Positions 1 to 9,587 of a DNA stretch of 64,000 nt are shown piece by piece. The number at the start of each line of letters is the position of its first letter. The first letter of the stretch is position 1. A program made the position numbers and the translations under genes. This stretch comes from an uncultured bacterium (GTDB lineage: Bacteria > Bacillota > Clostridia > Lachnospirales > Lachnospiraceae), in contig CANCXX010000008.1 of assembly GCA_947381965.1 (NCBI GenBank), forward strand, positions 52,699 through 116,698, read 5' to 3'. Under the pieces are notes generated by a model. The model was not told the DNA's origin and made no database searches. It saw only the letters and a program-made list of their open reading frames with translations.

Positions 1-64
1 CCATATAAATTCAAAGTATCACCTTATTATCCGCCGGTAAATATCTTCATAGTAAGCGGTAAGT

Positions 65-1492
65 TTATTGCTCCGCATTGTTAATTTCAGCCAGATAGGT
101 TTCTGACCGGTTTGCCTTAACCGTGCCGGGGAAATCGTCAATTACTTTTGCATAAACCTCTTTTGCCTTATCAATTTCGCCTGTTGCCCGGTAACAGTTC
201 CCCAGATAAAACAGAGCATCGCCATTTTTCTCATCATACTGATAAGCTTTTAACAGGTTCGGAAGTGCAGCCTCAAACTCCTCCGCCCGGTAGCTGGTAT
301 GTCCAATGTTATAGTAGTAATCTGCCAGTTTATCACTCACCTGTGCAAGAAGACTGTTATATAAACTGGTGTATGCCTCTGTTTTGTACTGCCCGTCTTC
401 TTCAGATTCTTCTCCGTCCAGCGCTTCCAGGCAGGCCGCAATCGCCTCCACGTTGCCGGGGTTTTTCAGATAAGTATCCACCGCCATCATAAGACCATCT
501 GTCACCCTGATAGTGCCGTCTGTTCCCTGATAAGAAGCCACTTGCTCCGAAAGCTCTGCATTTTCCTTGGTAAGCCTTTGTATTTCTTTCTCCTGTTCAT
601 CTATGGTAGCTGATTTGGCGTCAGACTGCTCGCTGACCTCTCTTAAGCTATCCGCGATACCCGCCTTGGCATTTTGAACCTGCCCCGGTAAGATCAAAAA
701 GCAGGCAATTGCAAGTCCAATAATCACCCCAATTCCTAAGTTAAGCAGTGAAGAAACGCCTTTTGACTCTTTTACATTGACCGGCTGGATAATTGTCTCA
801 TTTCCGCTGCGATAGCGCACAACATTATCCCCCCGGGAAGGCTTTTTCCTGGATGTATTTTTTACTGCCGCCTCCGGAGAAAGCATACTTTCCACTTCCC
901 TTTGGTACCGCAGCGTGGTGGTATTGTTAATGTCTATCTGGCTGCACTTATAAAGCTCCTTTTGGGCCTTATCCCATTCCTCCGTATTAATGTAAAGAAG
1001 TGCAAGAAGCTGATGGGCCCGGACAAACTTCGGATTATAAGAAAGGACCTTTTTTAACTGTATAATAGCCAGATCAGAGCTGTCCTGCCTACAATAAAGC
1101 AGGGCCTGATTATACTTTTTAATTGTCTGATTTATAGAGTCCAGACGGGACTGATTGGCCTGTATCAAATCAATGTAATCATCCGCAATATTTTTCTTGG
1201 GGCGTAAATTTTTACTGATTACCCACTCTTCAAGCGCCGTCACCACTTCGCCCATCTCAAAATAAACAAGCCCTAAAAGATTTCTTGCATCTACATTATT
1301 TTTATTAAATTTTATACTCTGCCGTAAGCTGACTATGGCCCCTGATAAATCTCTTACAGAAGCTTTTTCCAGCCCATCATTATAAAAACGGTTGGAGATA
1401 AACATAATCTTTTTATAAAGAGTTACGTCCACGCCACATCCCGTACAAAAATCATATTCTGACAAACGGCATCCACAATTATAACAATTCAT
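65..1492 (-). CDS. Zinc-ribbon / TPR membrane protein
   Basis: 475 aa. The N-terminus has a short zinc-ribbon pattern (CYNCGC then CTGCG, residues 3-19). Tetratricopeptide-like helices follow (about 30-210), then a basic linker, one membrane segment (about 250-270), a coiled coil (about 285-325) and a second TPR block at the C-terminus (about 385-470, with the YDEKNGDALFYLGNCYRATG repeat). The architecture suggests a membrane-anchored scaffold with TPRs on both sides of the membrane; no enzymatic motif is visible. It follows the folC gene and the 50-aa gene on the same strand and is probably co-transcribed with them. The role is unknown. Confidence 0.8.
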   Translation of the reverse strand: MNCYNCGCRLSEYDFCTGCGVDVTLYKKIMFISNRFYNDGLEKASVRDLSGAIVSLRQSIKFNKNNVDARNLLGLVYFEMGEVVTALEEWVISKNLRPKKNIADDYIDLIQANQSRLDSINQTIKKYNQALLYCRQDSSDLAIIQLKKVLSYNPKFVRAHQLLALLYINTEEWDKAQKELYKCSQIDINNTTTLRYQREVESMLSPEAAVKNTSRKKPSRGDNVVRYRSGNETIIQPVNVKESKGVSSLLNLGIGVIIGLAIACFLILPGQVQNAKAGIADSLREVSEQSDAKSATIDEQEKEIQRLTKENAELSEQVASYQGTDGTIRVTDGLMMAVDTYLKNPGNVEAIAACLEALDGEESEEDGQYKTEAYTSLYNSLLAQVSDKLADYYYNIGHTSYRAEEFEAALPNLLKAYQYDEKNGDALFYLGNCYRATGEIDKAKEVYAKVIDDFPGTVKANRSETYLAEINNAEQ

Positions 1493-1502
1493 GCCGTTCT
1501 CC

Positions 1503-1655
1503 TTACTCTTGTTCCTCGTCTTTTTTGGTTTTCTCTGCCATCCTTATCAGTATATCCGCCATGTCCGTCAAATCCTGGCTTGTTATGGCCTCTTCCGCGT
1601 CCTCCACCTCAAGGCTGGGACGGAACTTCTTTAATTCCTCTTCAAAATCAATCAT
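1503..1655 (-). CDS. Small acidic 50-aa protein between folC and the TPR gene
   Basis: A short reading frame starting MIDFEEELKKFRPSLEVED and ending KKDEEQE. Its ATG overlaps the folC stop in the arrangement ATGATTGA, the usual sign of translational coupling, and its stop lies 10 bases before the TPR gene start. It is very acidic, with a predicted amphipathic helix in the second half (DLTDMADILIRMAEK). Position, coupling and composition support a real gene. I do not recognise a function. Confidence 0.6.
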   Translation of the reverse strand: MIDFEEELKKFRPSLEVEDAEEAITSQDLTDMADILIRMAEKTKKDEEQE

Positions 1656-2949
1656 TCTGCATTCTCCTCATCAGGAACTTTATCTGTCCTATTAAATATA
1701 GCGATCCGGCAATATATATGATATCCTCCTTTTTTCTGTGCTTTAGCAAATGCAGATATGCCTCCTGCACATTGTCAAAAAAAACGGAGGGAACTTCCTT
1801 ATACTGCTTCCAAACTGTTTTTAATCTGTCTGCGGAAGCGCTTCTGTCTGATTCCAGAGTTGCCACCGCCGCTCCTGCAAAAAGCGCCGAATCAGCAATT
1901 TCCCGTATCATTACATCATAACGCTTATCTTCCACAACGCCAAACAATATCCATCTTTTTCCACTGCAGCCATCTCTCCTGACCGTATCCAGCAAAGCGG
2001 CTATTCCATCTTCATTATGGGCGCCATCCAGAAAAATTCCCGGCAAAGCCTCTTCCATCCTGCCTGGCCAGCGGGCCTGCCATAACCCCTGCCGTATAAC
2101 CTTTGGCGAAATTCTCTTATCACCAAGCGCACCTGCCGCTACCAGGGCTAAAGACGCGTTTTCCGTCTGATAAAGGGCAGTTGTCCCCAGTGAAAGACTA
2201 ACATAATTATAATAACCACAATGAAAAGAAAAATCAATGCTTTTATTGCCTATATTCACATTCAAAATATCATCTTTTTTGATGATAATCGCCGGACTTT
2301 CCATTTTTTTTGCATATTCCGTCAAAACTCTTGTGCTCTCTTCCCGTTTATCAACAAAAACCACAGGCACTCCCGGCTTAATAATTCCTGCCTTTTCCGC
2401 CGCTATTTTTTCAATGGTATCTCCAAGATACTGCATATGGTCCAATCCAATTTCCGTAATCACACAGACCTCCGGCCTGGAAATACAATTTGTGGCATCC
2501 AGCCTTCCTCCCATACCTGTCTCTAAAATAAGATATTCCGGCTCCTTTTCCTTGAAGTACACCATTGCCATTAAAAAAAGAAACTCAAAAAAAGAAGGAT
2601 GTTCATGCCCTTTTTTTGCTTCCGCCTCTGCAAGCTCCTTTACCTGCCTGAAGACCTGCACAAAAGCTTCCTCTGAAATCATTTCACTGCCAAAAGATAT
2701 TCTTTCCCTCATACTTTCAAGATGGGGTGATATAAACATTCCCACGCTGCATCCGCCTTGAAGCAGAATGGAGCGCAAATAAGCACAAACGGAACCTTTT
2801 CCGTTTGTGCCTGCTATATGGATTATCTTACTTTTTACCCCGTTGCCGGTAATCTTCTCCAACAGTCTTTCTGTGTCTTTAGGAGAATGCTTTCCCGCGA
2901 ATTTGGGAATTGAAAGAATATATGCTTCCGCTTCTTTATATGCTTTCAT
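1648..2949 (-). CDS. folC: Folylpolyglutamate synthase / dihydrofolate synthase
   Basis: 433 aa, the usual length for FolC. Mur-ligase fold: the ATP-binding loop GTNGKGS lies at residues 47-53, and the central domain has ETGMGGRLDATN and EIGLDHMQYLG, both typical of the family. The C-terminal domain carries FLDGAHNEDG. The enzyme adds glutamate to folates (and to dihydropteroate in bifunctional forms) in the cytoplasm. The start is preceded by GGGGGATAATT, next to a short palindrome (2966-2984). It lies downstream of the FapA-like gene and overlaps the next small gene. Confidence 0.93.
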   Translation of the reverse strand: MKAYKEAEAYILSIPKFAGKHSPKDTERLLEKITGNGVKSKIIHIAGTNGKGSVCAYLRSILLQGGCSVGMFISPHLESMRERISFGSEMISEEAFVQVFRQVKELAEAEAKKGHEHPSFFEFLFLMAMVYFKEKEPEYLILETGMGGRLDATNCISRPEVCVITEIGLDHMQYLGDTIEKIAAEKAGIIKPGVPVVFVDKREESTRVLTEYAKKMESPAIIIKKDDILNVNIGNKSIDFSFHCGYYNYVSLSLGTTALYQTENASLALVAAGALGDKRISPKVIRQGLWQARWPGRMEEALPGIFLDGAHNEDGIAALLDTVRRDGCSGKRWILFGVVEDKRYDVMIREIADSALFAGAAVATLESDRSASADRLKTVWKQYKEVPSVFFDNVQEAYLHLLKHRKKEDIIYIAGSLYLIGQIKFLMRRMQND

Positions 2950-2965
2950 AATTATCCCCCGCCTA

Positions 2966-2984
2966 TCGCAGGCACTGCCTGCGA
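2966..2984 (-). repeat. Short palindrome placed just before a ribosome-binding site (copy 1)
   Basis: Perfect inverted repeat TCGCAGGCA-C-TGCCTGCGA in the gap between the FapA-like gene and folC. On the coding strand it is followed directly by a purine-rich RBS and the folC ATG. Two similar hairpin-plus-RBS units lie at 13755-13769 and 15593-15615. Confidence 0.6.
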
Positions 2985-3007
2985 GACTGCAAATATATTT
3001 TCCATCA

Positions 3008-4588
3008 TTAAGATGCCGAAAATGCCAAAACGCTGCTTTCTATCATTCCGTTTTGCTGGAAATACTTCATAAAACAGGTGCTGTGTTCAATGGGCATCTG
3101 TACCTGTGCCATACCAATCACCGTTCCCCGGTAAATGTTTCCGCTTATACAGATTTCGGAAGACAGACCCTTTGTAATTAATTCCTCCATTGCCTTGCGC
3201 TCTCTTGAACTTTCTCCCAGATCCCTCTTCATAGAGGCAATCTTTGATTCAAGCGTCTTACACCGGTCTTCCATCAATTCAGAAATTTTCCCTGCTTTTT
3301 TCTTGGCATAAATCATTCCAAGTTCCTCTGCCATTTCCTTTATCTCGTCAGAAAGCGCTATTTCCGTTACCTTGGCGCTTTGGTGCTTGGTGTATATTTC
3401 TTTTTCACATCCTACATGGACCACTGTTCGCACCTCAGCCGGGTTTCCAACCTCCGTAGCCGTTATTCCCATCAGTGCATGGGTGTATCCCCCAATAATT
3501 GCTCCCTTTTTCCCGGTAAGCACCACTTCAGCGTCAGTGGAAATTCTGGAATTTAAGATTGTGTTTGCCTGTACATTTCCGCCCGCTACCACAACTGTAT
3601 GTTCAATAAAGTCTGCAAATACAGTACCTCTTGCTGAAACCTTCGCCTTCTGCGCGCCCTGAATGCCGCGGCTTAGTATAATATCGCCTCCGGCAAAGAG
3701 ATTAACAGCCTCCACGGTACCTTTTATTTCAATATTCCTGCCGGCACGGACCACCACACCGGACTCCACATTTCCATTAATTACAACATCCCCAAAAAAC
3801 TCCACTCTTCCGGTTATCAGCGTAACATCCCCGTTAATTTCATGGAGAGCCTGAATATCTATTTTCCCATTTTTAAGCTCAATCTTACCGTCTTTCATTG
3901 CAACATAAATATCAGGATCCGCATCATTGGAAATAGCCTGACTGCTGCGTATAGGCGGAACGTCTTTCACCCGGTTTGTAGGCAGAACCTTTCCCCTCAC
4001 ATCATACCCTTCCTGTCCTTCCTGGGCATGATGGTAAATCGCCACAACATCGCCTTTCCGCACATTCTGCAGTGAGCTCATATTGGTATAGTCTACCCTG
4101 CCATTTTCCATAACTTTGGGCGCCCTGCGCTGTTCCGTATCAAATTTATACTCAAAATAACCGTCCTGTCCATCAATGGCTGGCTGTCCCTGGGCAACTA
4201 CAATTTCTCTTTCGTATACCTTCTTCTTAATCATCGCTGCCAGATTGGATCGGTGATAACCGTTTGTCACTCCGTTTTTAATCAAAAAATCCTTCAATTC
4301 CTCCATCGTATAATTATCTTTTCCTCTGGAAGGCACTGTCAGATAAAGCCATGCCGTCATACCGTCATTTGAAACTTTTACATAAGAACCATTTTCCTCA
4401 ATCGTAAGAGGGCTTATATCAACCTCTTCCGCCATATCACTTAAGATCTGGCTTTCCGGCAGCGGCTCTGCCGCCGTCATATTATCAAATATATCCCCGT
4501 CACTTGATCCTGTAAGCGCCTCAATTTCCTTGCGAAGCTCGTCAAGTTCTTCTTCCGATAAAAAACCTTCATTTTCATTCTCGTTCAT
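3008..4588 (-). CDS. FapA-like (DUF342) polymer-forming protein
   Basis: 526 aa from the chosen start. An upstream ATG exists, but the Met at 4588 has a strong RBS (GGAAAGGAGGGGG, 5 bases before the ATG), so the protein starts MNENENEG. An acidic N-terminal tail is followed by the FapA/DUF342 region: a glycine- and valine-rich run (VTLITGRVEFFGDVVINGN onward, about residues 245-390) that should form a right-handed beta-helix, then a charged C-terminal coiled coil (about 410-470). DUF342 proteins are widespread in Clostridia and have been linked to surface or flagellar regulation and to metal or nucleotide sensing, but the role here is not shown. It lies between valS and folC on the same strand. 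Confidence 0.8.
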   Translation of the reverse strand: MNENENEGFLSEEELDELRKEIEALTGSSDGDIFDNMTAAEPLPESQILSDMAEEVDISPLTIEENGSYVKVSNDGMTAWLYLTVPSRGKDNYTMEELKDFLIKNGVTNGYHRSNLAAMIKKKVYEREIVVAQGQPAIDGQDGYFEYKFDTEQRRAPKVMENGRVDYTNMSSLQNVRKGDVVAIYHHAQEGQEGYDVRGKVLPTNRVKDVPPIRSSQAISNDADPDIYVAMKDGKIELKNGKIDIQALHEINGDVTLITGRVEFFGDVVINGNVESGVVVRAGRNIEIKGTVEAVNLFAGGDIILSRGIQGAQKAKVSARGTVFADFIEHTVVVAGGNVQANTILNSRISTDAEVVLTGKKGAIIGGYTHALMGITATEVGNPAEVRTVVHVGCEKEIYTKHQSAKVTEIALSDEIKEMAEELGMIYAKKKAGKISELMEDRCKTLESKIASMKRDLGESSRERKAMEELITKGLSSEICISGNIYRGTVIGMAQVQMPIEHSTCFMKYFQQNGMIESSVLAFSAS

Positions 4589-4630
4589 TTTATCCCCCTC
4601 CTTTCCATATACAAACAAATACTGCAAAAC

Positions 4631-4658
4631 AGGTTCAGAAGATCGCTCCCCTGAACCT
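4631..4658 (-). terminator. Hairpin between valS and the FapA-like gene
   Basis: Perfect 8-bp stem AGGTTCAG / CTGAACCT with a 12-base loop, 9 bases after the valS stop. On the minus strand it is followed by GTTTTGC, a short and imperfect U-tract. It could be a weak intrinsic terminator or a read-through attenuator inside an operon. Confidence 0.45.
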
Positions 4659-4667
4659 ATTGTATCA

Positions 4668-7352
4668 CTAACCACGTAGTTGTTGCAAACGTATCTTGAC
4701 CTGTTTCATCATTTGAGTGTATTTTTCCAGCTTTTCTTTTTCTTCCGCAATTTTTGCTTCAGGTGCTTTTGATAAAAACCGCTCATTGCCAAGCAGCCCG
4801 TTTACCCTCTCCAATTCTCCCAAAAGACGCTTTTCCTCTTTCTCAAGGCGTATGATTTCCTGCTTTGTGTCAACCAATTCCGCAAATGGAATATAAAGAG
4901 TTGCACCTGCAATCACTACTGATACTGCATCCTTGTCAATTCCCGCTTTGTCTTTTTGGATATTTGTCTCCGATGCGTACGCAAGGGACTGGAAAAAAAG
5001 CCTGCCCTCTGTAAAAGCTGATAAAATTTCTTCCTGTTCACTTACCACAAATACCTTTGCTTTTCTGCTAGGGGGAACGTTCATCTCTGAACGTATGTTG
5101 CGGATACCTCTCACCGCTTCTTTTATAATTTCAATTTCCTTTTCTTCTTTTTCAAAATTCCGTTTTTCATTGTAAACCGGCCAGGAGGAAACCATAATTG
5201 ACTCTTCCGCCCACTGCAGCGTGCAGAAAATTTCCTCCGTAACAAAGGGCATATAAGGATGAAGAAGCTTTAACCCGTCAATCAGCACATTCCTCAAGGT
5301 CCACAGAGCCGCTTTTTTGCTTTCCACATCGTCTGAATTATAAAGCCGGGGTTTCACCATTTCAATATACCAATCGCAAAATTCATCCCATATAAAATCG
5401 TAAATCTTGGAAACCGCAATGCCAAGCTCAAAGCTTTCCATATTGTCAGTTACTTCCTTCACCAGCCTGTTCAGCTTTGAAAGGATCCATTTATCCACAG
5501 GCTCTAAGGAAAGCTCCCCAAAATCTATATTTTCTATGCTTCCTGCCAGCTTTTCATCTGCTGCCATATTCATCATGATAAACCGTGAAGCGTTCCATAT
5601 TTTGTTGGCAAAATTTCTGCTCGCCTCCACCCGCTCATAATAAAAACGCATATCATTTCCAGGCGCATTCCCTGTAATCAGGGTAAGCCGCAGGGCATCC
5701 GCTCCATACTGTTCAATGATTTCAAGCGGGTCAATACCATTTCCAAGAGATTTACTCATTTTCCTGCCCTGGGAATCCCTCACAAGGCCATGAAATAATA
5801 CTGTTTTAAAGGGCTTTTGTCCCATCTGTTCATAGCCCGAAAAAATCATCCGTATTACCCAGAAGAAAATAATGTCATATCCTGTCACCAGCACATCTGT
5901 AGGATAAAAATACTTAAGATCCTCTGTCTGATTTGGCCATCCCAAGGTTGAAAAAGGCCACAAGGCAGAAGAAAACCATGTATCCAATGTATCCGGATCC
6001 TGGGTAAAATGCTCATGTCCACATTCCGGACAGCTGGAAGGTGCGCTGGCGCTTACCTGAATTTTCCCGCACTTATTGCAGGTATAGGCTGGTATCCTGT
6101 GTCCCCACCAGAGCTGTCTTGAAATACACCAGTCCCTGATGTTGTCCGTCCAGTTAAAATATATTTTTTCCATACGGGAAGGGATCAGCCGGATATCTCC
6201 ATTTTTCACTGCTTCCACCGCTGGCTTAATCAGTTCGTTCATTTTAACAAACCATTGCTGCTTAATCATCGGCTCAATGGTTGTCTTGCACCTGTCATGG
6301 GTTCCCACATTATGGGAGTAATCTTCAATGCGGACCAAAAGCCCCATTTCCTTTAACTCTTCCACAATGGCATTCCTTGCCGCATAACGGTCCATGCCAC
6401 AGTATTTACCGCCGTTTTCATTGATAGTGGCATCATCATTTAATATATTAATTTCCGGCAAATTGTGCCTTTTTCCCACCTCAAAATCGTTGGGGTCATG
6501 GGCAGGCGTTATTTTCACCACGCCGGTACCAAATTCCATATCCACATAGGCATCTGCCACCACAGGAATTTCTCTGTTTACAATTGGCAGCATCAGTTTC
6601 TTTCCTATGATATCCTTATAACGTGTATCCTCCGGGTTCACCGCCACTGCCGTATCTCCCAGCATGGTTTCCGGTCTGGTAGTTGCAAATTCCACAAAGC
6701 GTGTGGTGCTTACACTTCCGTCTTCTTCAATCAGCGGATATTTAATATGCCAGAAATGGCCTGCCTGTTCTGCATACTCCACCTCTGCGTCGGAAATAGA
6801 GGTATTGCATACCGGGCACCAGTTGATAATGCGGTTTCCTTTGTAAATCCAGCCTTTTTCATACATCTGGCAGAATACTTCCGTAACCGCCTTATTACAG
6901 CCTTCATCCATGGTAAAGCGCTCTCTGTCCCAGTCACAGGAGGAACCAAGCTTTTTCAGCTGGCTGATGATACGTCCGCCGTATTCCTTTTTCCATTCCC
7001 ATGCCCGCTTTAAGAACCCTTCCCGTCCAAGGTCTTCCTTTTCTATTCCCTCTTCCTTCAGCTTTTCAATAATCTTAACCTCCGTGGCAATGCTGGCATG
7101 ATCTGTCCCCGGCTGCCAGAGAGCATTGTATCCCTGCATTCTTTTAAAGCGGATTAAAATGTCCTGCATAGTGTTGTCCAGCGCATGTCCCATATGAAGC
7201 TGTCCGGTAATATTGGGGGGAGGAATTACAATGGTAAACGGCGTTTTCGCATGATCCACTTCGGCATGGAAATATTTTTTATCCATCCATTTCTGATAAA
7301 GTCTATCCTCAATCCCTTTAGGGTCATAGGTCTTTGCAAGTTCTTTGCTCAT
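4668..7352 (-). CDS. valS: Valyl-tRNA synthetase
   Basis: 894 aa, a normal bacterial ValRS length. The class I signature HMGH is at residues 53-56 ([17 protein letters not shown]) and KMSKS is at 531-535. The editing domain carries [17 protein letters not shown] (about 224-240) and [11 protein letters not shown]-x2-C pair around residues 425-445 is zinc-ribbon-like. The C-terminus ends in the arginine- and leucine-rich coiled coil expected of ValRS ([16 protein letters not shown] onward). It charges tRNA-Val in the cytoplasm. The region just upstream (60 bases) is too short for a T-box leader. Confidence 0.97.
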   Translation of the reverse strand: MSKELAKTYDPKGIEDRLYQKWMDKKYFHAEVDHAKTPFTIVIPPPNITGQLHMGHALDNTMQDILIRFKRMQGYNALWQPGTDHASIATEVKIIEKLKEEGIEKEDLGREGFLKRAWEWKKEYGGRIISQLKKLGSSCDWDRERFTMDEGCNKAVTEVFCQMYEKGWIYKGNRIINWCPVCNTSISDAEVEYAEQAGHFWHIKYPLIEEDGSVSTTRFVEFATTRPETMLGDTAVAVNPEDTRYKDIIGKKLMLPIVNREIPVVADAYVDMEFGTGVVKITPAHDPNDFEVGKRHNLPEINILNDDATINENGGKYCGMDRYAARNAIVEELKEMGLLVRIEDYSHNVGTHDRCKTTIEPMIKQQWFVKMNELIKPAVEAVKNGDIRLIPSRMEKIYFNWTDNIRDWCISRQLWWGHRIPAYTCNKCGKIQVSASAPSSCPECGHEHFTQDPDTLDTWFSSALWPFSTLGWPNQTEDLKYFYPTDVLVTGYDIIFFWVIRMIFSGYEQMGQKPFKTVLFHGLVRDSQGRKMSKSLGNGIDPLEIIEQYGADALRLTLITGNAPGNDMRFYYERVEASRNFANKIWNASRFIMMNMAADEKLAGSIENIDFGELSLEPVDKWILSKLNRLVKEVTDNMESFELGIAVSKIYDFIWDEFCDWYIEMVKPRLYNSDDVESKKAALWTLRNVLIDGLKLLHPYMPFVTEEIFCTLQWAEESIMVSSWPVYNEKRNFEKEEKEIEIIKEAVRGIRNIRSEMNVPPSRKAKVFVVSEQEEILSAFTEGRLFFQSLAYASETNIQKDKAGIDKDAVSVVIAGATLYIPFAELVDTKQEIIRLEKEEKRLLGELERVNGLLGNERFLSKAPEAKIAEEKEKLEKYTQMMKQVKIRLQQLRG

Positions 7353-7412
7353 GGTAATCCTCCATTCTTAATTAGCTGCCAGTTAAATACAGGCTTCCCC
7401 TGCATGTTAAAT

Positions 7413-7667
7413 TTACTTTTCGCAGCCTTTATCTTCCAGGGCATTTTCCTTTTGATTGGCGCTGCCATGGGATGAATACTTTTTAAATAGTACTACAGAA
7501 AAAACAGTAAGCGCAATACCAAAAAGGGCAAAAATAACGGTAAAAATTATCATTAACGCATAATCCTCCCCGCCATGCTCCATTCTCGCCCCATACATTT
7601 TACAGGCAAGACTAAATAAATAGACTGCCGCCATCAGATAGATAGCCGCTCTTCCTTTCTCTCTCAT
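7413..7667 (-). CDS. Small two-segment membrane protein
   Basis: 84 aa with two hydrophobic helices (about residues 7-23 and 36-62) separated by a short charged loop, and a polar tail ending KGCEK. The start has a clear AAGGAG 7 bases upstream. It lies 60 bases upstream of valS on the same strand. No family recognised. Confidence 0.65.
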   Translation of the reverse strand: MREKGRAAIYLMAAVYLFSLACKMYGARMEHGGEDYALMIIFTVIFALFGIALTVFSVVLFKKYSSHGSANQKENALEDKGCEK

Positions 7668-7758
7668 CTCTTTTCTCCTTATATCCCGCCAGGCGCCTCC
7701 TGTCTATTATACCCCGTAACCCGTACAGAAGCAATCGTAATTTTTTTAGTTCTTCGGG

Positions 7759-8403
7759 CTATATCCCCCATTTTGCTGTCAGCATATGCTCTCCGCTGGT
7801 TGTCACTATGGAATTTTCATCAATCATTGCTCCGCCATATTCCCACCCCAAAAAGTCAAATCCTTCCTTTTGGGGGACAGGCAGCTGACTGCCGTAAGCT
7901 TCTCCGAAGGTTACATAAACTTCCTTTGCTTCTTCTCCTTCTTCAAGCTTTCCGCCGTTTAAGTCAAGCTTTACTCTGATTTGCGCCGGTTCCCATAAGG
8001 CATATAAGGTAACGTCCTCCACAACTTCATCTTCTTCAAAATTCCATTCTTCAGCCAGAGATATATCCTTCGAAGTCACCCATCCCTTAAAGTCATAGCC
8101 TGCTTTAAAAGGACATTCCGGTTCTCTTATTTTCTCCCCATATCTCCGTTTCTGTTCCGCCACCTGACTGCCCCCGTCTGTGTCAAAGGTTATATAAAAC
8201 CCACCATTTATGGTAAAAAGAACAGTAAGGACAATCACCGTTACAACAGCCCCGATAATCAGGCCGTCCAATACCCGGATAGGGACATCCTTACTGCCAT
8301 AAACGCCCCTTCCAAACCATTTTTTCCCTGAAGGATTATTTGTTTCCTTATTTATTTCTTTCTGCTCTTCCATCCTGCTGTTTCCCCAATTACTATTTTC
8401 CAA
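7759..8403 (-). CDS. Membrane-anchored InlB B-repeat protein
   Basis: Up to 214 aa. A polar cytoplasmic N-terminus leads to one membrane segment (about 48-70), then two Listeria-Bacteroides (Flg_new / InlB B) beta-grasp repeats with the signature YDFKGW...LYALW (about residues 74-136) and FDFLGW...LTAKW (about 143-213). These repeats usually sit outside the cell. The start is uncertain: the longest frame opens with TTG at 8403, while an ATG at 8373 (MEEQKEIN) would give 204 aa; neither has a strong RBS. Downstream of, but separated by a terminator from, the mgl operon. Confidence 0.75.
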   Translation of the reverse strand: MENSNWGNSRMEEQKEINKETNNPSGKKWFGRGVYGSKDVPIRVLDGLIIGAVVTVIVLTVLFTINGGFYITFDTDGGSQVAEQKRRYGEKIREPECPFKAGYDFKGWVTSKDISLAEEWNFEEDEVVEDVTLYALWEPAQIRVKLDLNGGKLEEGEEAKEVYVTFGEAYGSQLPVPQKEGFDFLGWEYGGAMIDENSIVTTSGEHMLTAKWGI

Positions 8404-8446
8404 CTGCCATTCCCTGTTATTTATTTTATCATTACTTTTCCTGCCT

Positions 8447-8481
8447 AAAAAAGAGGATAAGTTCTAATCCAACCTATCCCC
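8447..8481 (-). terminator. Intrinsic terminator of the mgl operon
   Basis: Directly after mglC. On the minus strand an 11-bp stem (GGGGATAGGTT / AACTTATCCTC, two G-U pairs) with a 7-base loop is followed by six T. Good rho-independent terminator. Confidence 0.8.
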
Positions 8482-8497
8482 TAAAAATATTATCTGC

Positions 8498-9568
8498 CTA
8501 TTTGCGAACCAGATACTTTCTCATATCTATGGCACAGGCAACAAGAATAATCACACCCTTGATAATATACTGCCAGTTCTGGTTTATGGAAAGGAACTGC
8601 AGCGCAACGAAAATTATACGCAGAAGGAAAACGCCTGTTACCACGCCGCTTATCTTTCCGGTACCACCTACAAAGGATACACCGCCGATAACGCAGGCCG
8701 CAATTGCATCACTTTCATAGTTTGCTCCCGTTGTTGCTGTGTTGGAACCAATACGCGCAGACTCTATAAATCCGGTAATTCCATACATTGCACCTGCAAG
8801 AGTATGTACTAAAATAGTGGTTTTCATTACATTAACACCGGATACATTGGCCGCTTCCGGGTTGGAACCCACCGCAAACATGTTCTTTCCAAAGGTGGTT
8901 TTATTCCAGATAAACCACATAATCGCAACAATGGCACAAGCATACCATACATAGTTTGGAATCGGTGTTCCAAACAAGGATAAATGGCTGCCCGTAACAA
9001 AATCCTTAAAGGATTTGTCCAGACCGGAAAGGGGCTGTCCATTATTTCCGTTAATCATAATATATATCAGCAAAAGTCCGTTTACAATAAGCTGTGTTGC
9101 CAGTGTTACAATAAATGGATGGAGCTGGAACTTTGCAACAAAAAATCCGTTCACCCATCCCACAAGACCGCCTACCACAATAACAATCAAAACAACCAGA
9201 AAAATAGGCATTACCGGCAGGTCGGGAAACATCTTCGTTCCATAGTCTGCTGCCTGTAAAAGGGAGGCGGAAATACAGGCCGTAAGTCCCACCACACGCC
9301 CTGCGGAAAGGTCTGTACCAGTCAGTACGATACATCCCGCGATACCACAGGCAATAGGAATATATGCCGCTGAAAGGGAAAGAACATTTACAATGGAACC
9401 TACCGTAAGGAAACGGTTATTCTGGGTATAGGTGTAAATAACTGCAATAATCATCATAATATACATCGCATTATTTACCAGCGCTTCTTTCCAGAACATT
9501 TTCTTATCAGCAGCATCCAGACTCTGATAATTTGCATAACGCTGTTTGATATTGGAAATTGCTTTCAT
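8498..9568 (-). CDS. mglC: Galactose/methylgalactoside-type ABC permease
   Basis: 356 aa, very hydrophobic, with about ten predicted membrane helices. The BPD_transp_2 family hallmarks are present, including GKNMFAVGSNPEAANVSGV and the glycine-rich CVIGGVSFVGGTGKISGVV stretch near the C-terminus. It forms the membrane channel of an Mgl/Rbs-type sugar importer with MglA and MglB. Its RBS is AAGGAGG, and it lies 19 bases after mglA. The substrate is inferred to be a hexose such as galactose; the family also moves ribose and xylose. Confidence 0.9.
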   Translation of the reverse strand: MKAISNIKQRYANYQSLDAADKKMFWKEALVNNAMYIMMIIAVIYTYTQNNRFLTVGSIVNVLSLSAAYIPIACGIAGCIVLTGTDLSAGRVVGLTACISASLLQAADYGTKMFPDLPVMPIFLVVLIVIVVGGLVGWVNGFFVAKFQLHPFIVTLATQLIVNGLLLIYIMINGNNGQPLSGLDKSFKDFVTGSHLSLFGTPIPNYVWYACAIVAIMWFIWNKTTFGKNMFAVGSNPEAANVSGVNVMKTTILVHTLAGAMYGITGFIESARIGSNTATTGANYESDAIAACVIGGVSFVGGTGKISGVVTGVFLLRIIFVALQFLSINQNWQYIIKGVIILVACAIDMRKYLVRK

Positions 9569-9587
9569 TTATGCTCCAAGCCTCCTT

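Noticed and set aside
148-492. Numerous opposite-strand frames inside confident genes (for example within the TPR, valS, FAD/Rieske and chemoreceptor genes)
   Set aside because: They are shadows of well-supported genes, lack ribosome-binding sites and show no domain pattern.
7353-7412. T-box riboswitch before valS
   Set aside because: Only 60 bases separate valS from the preceding gene and no T-box consensus (AGGGTGGNACCGCG) is present on the minus strand.
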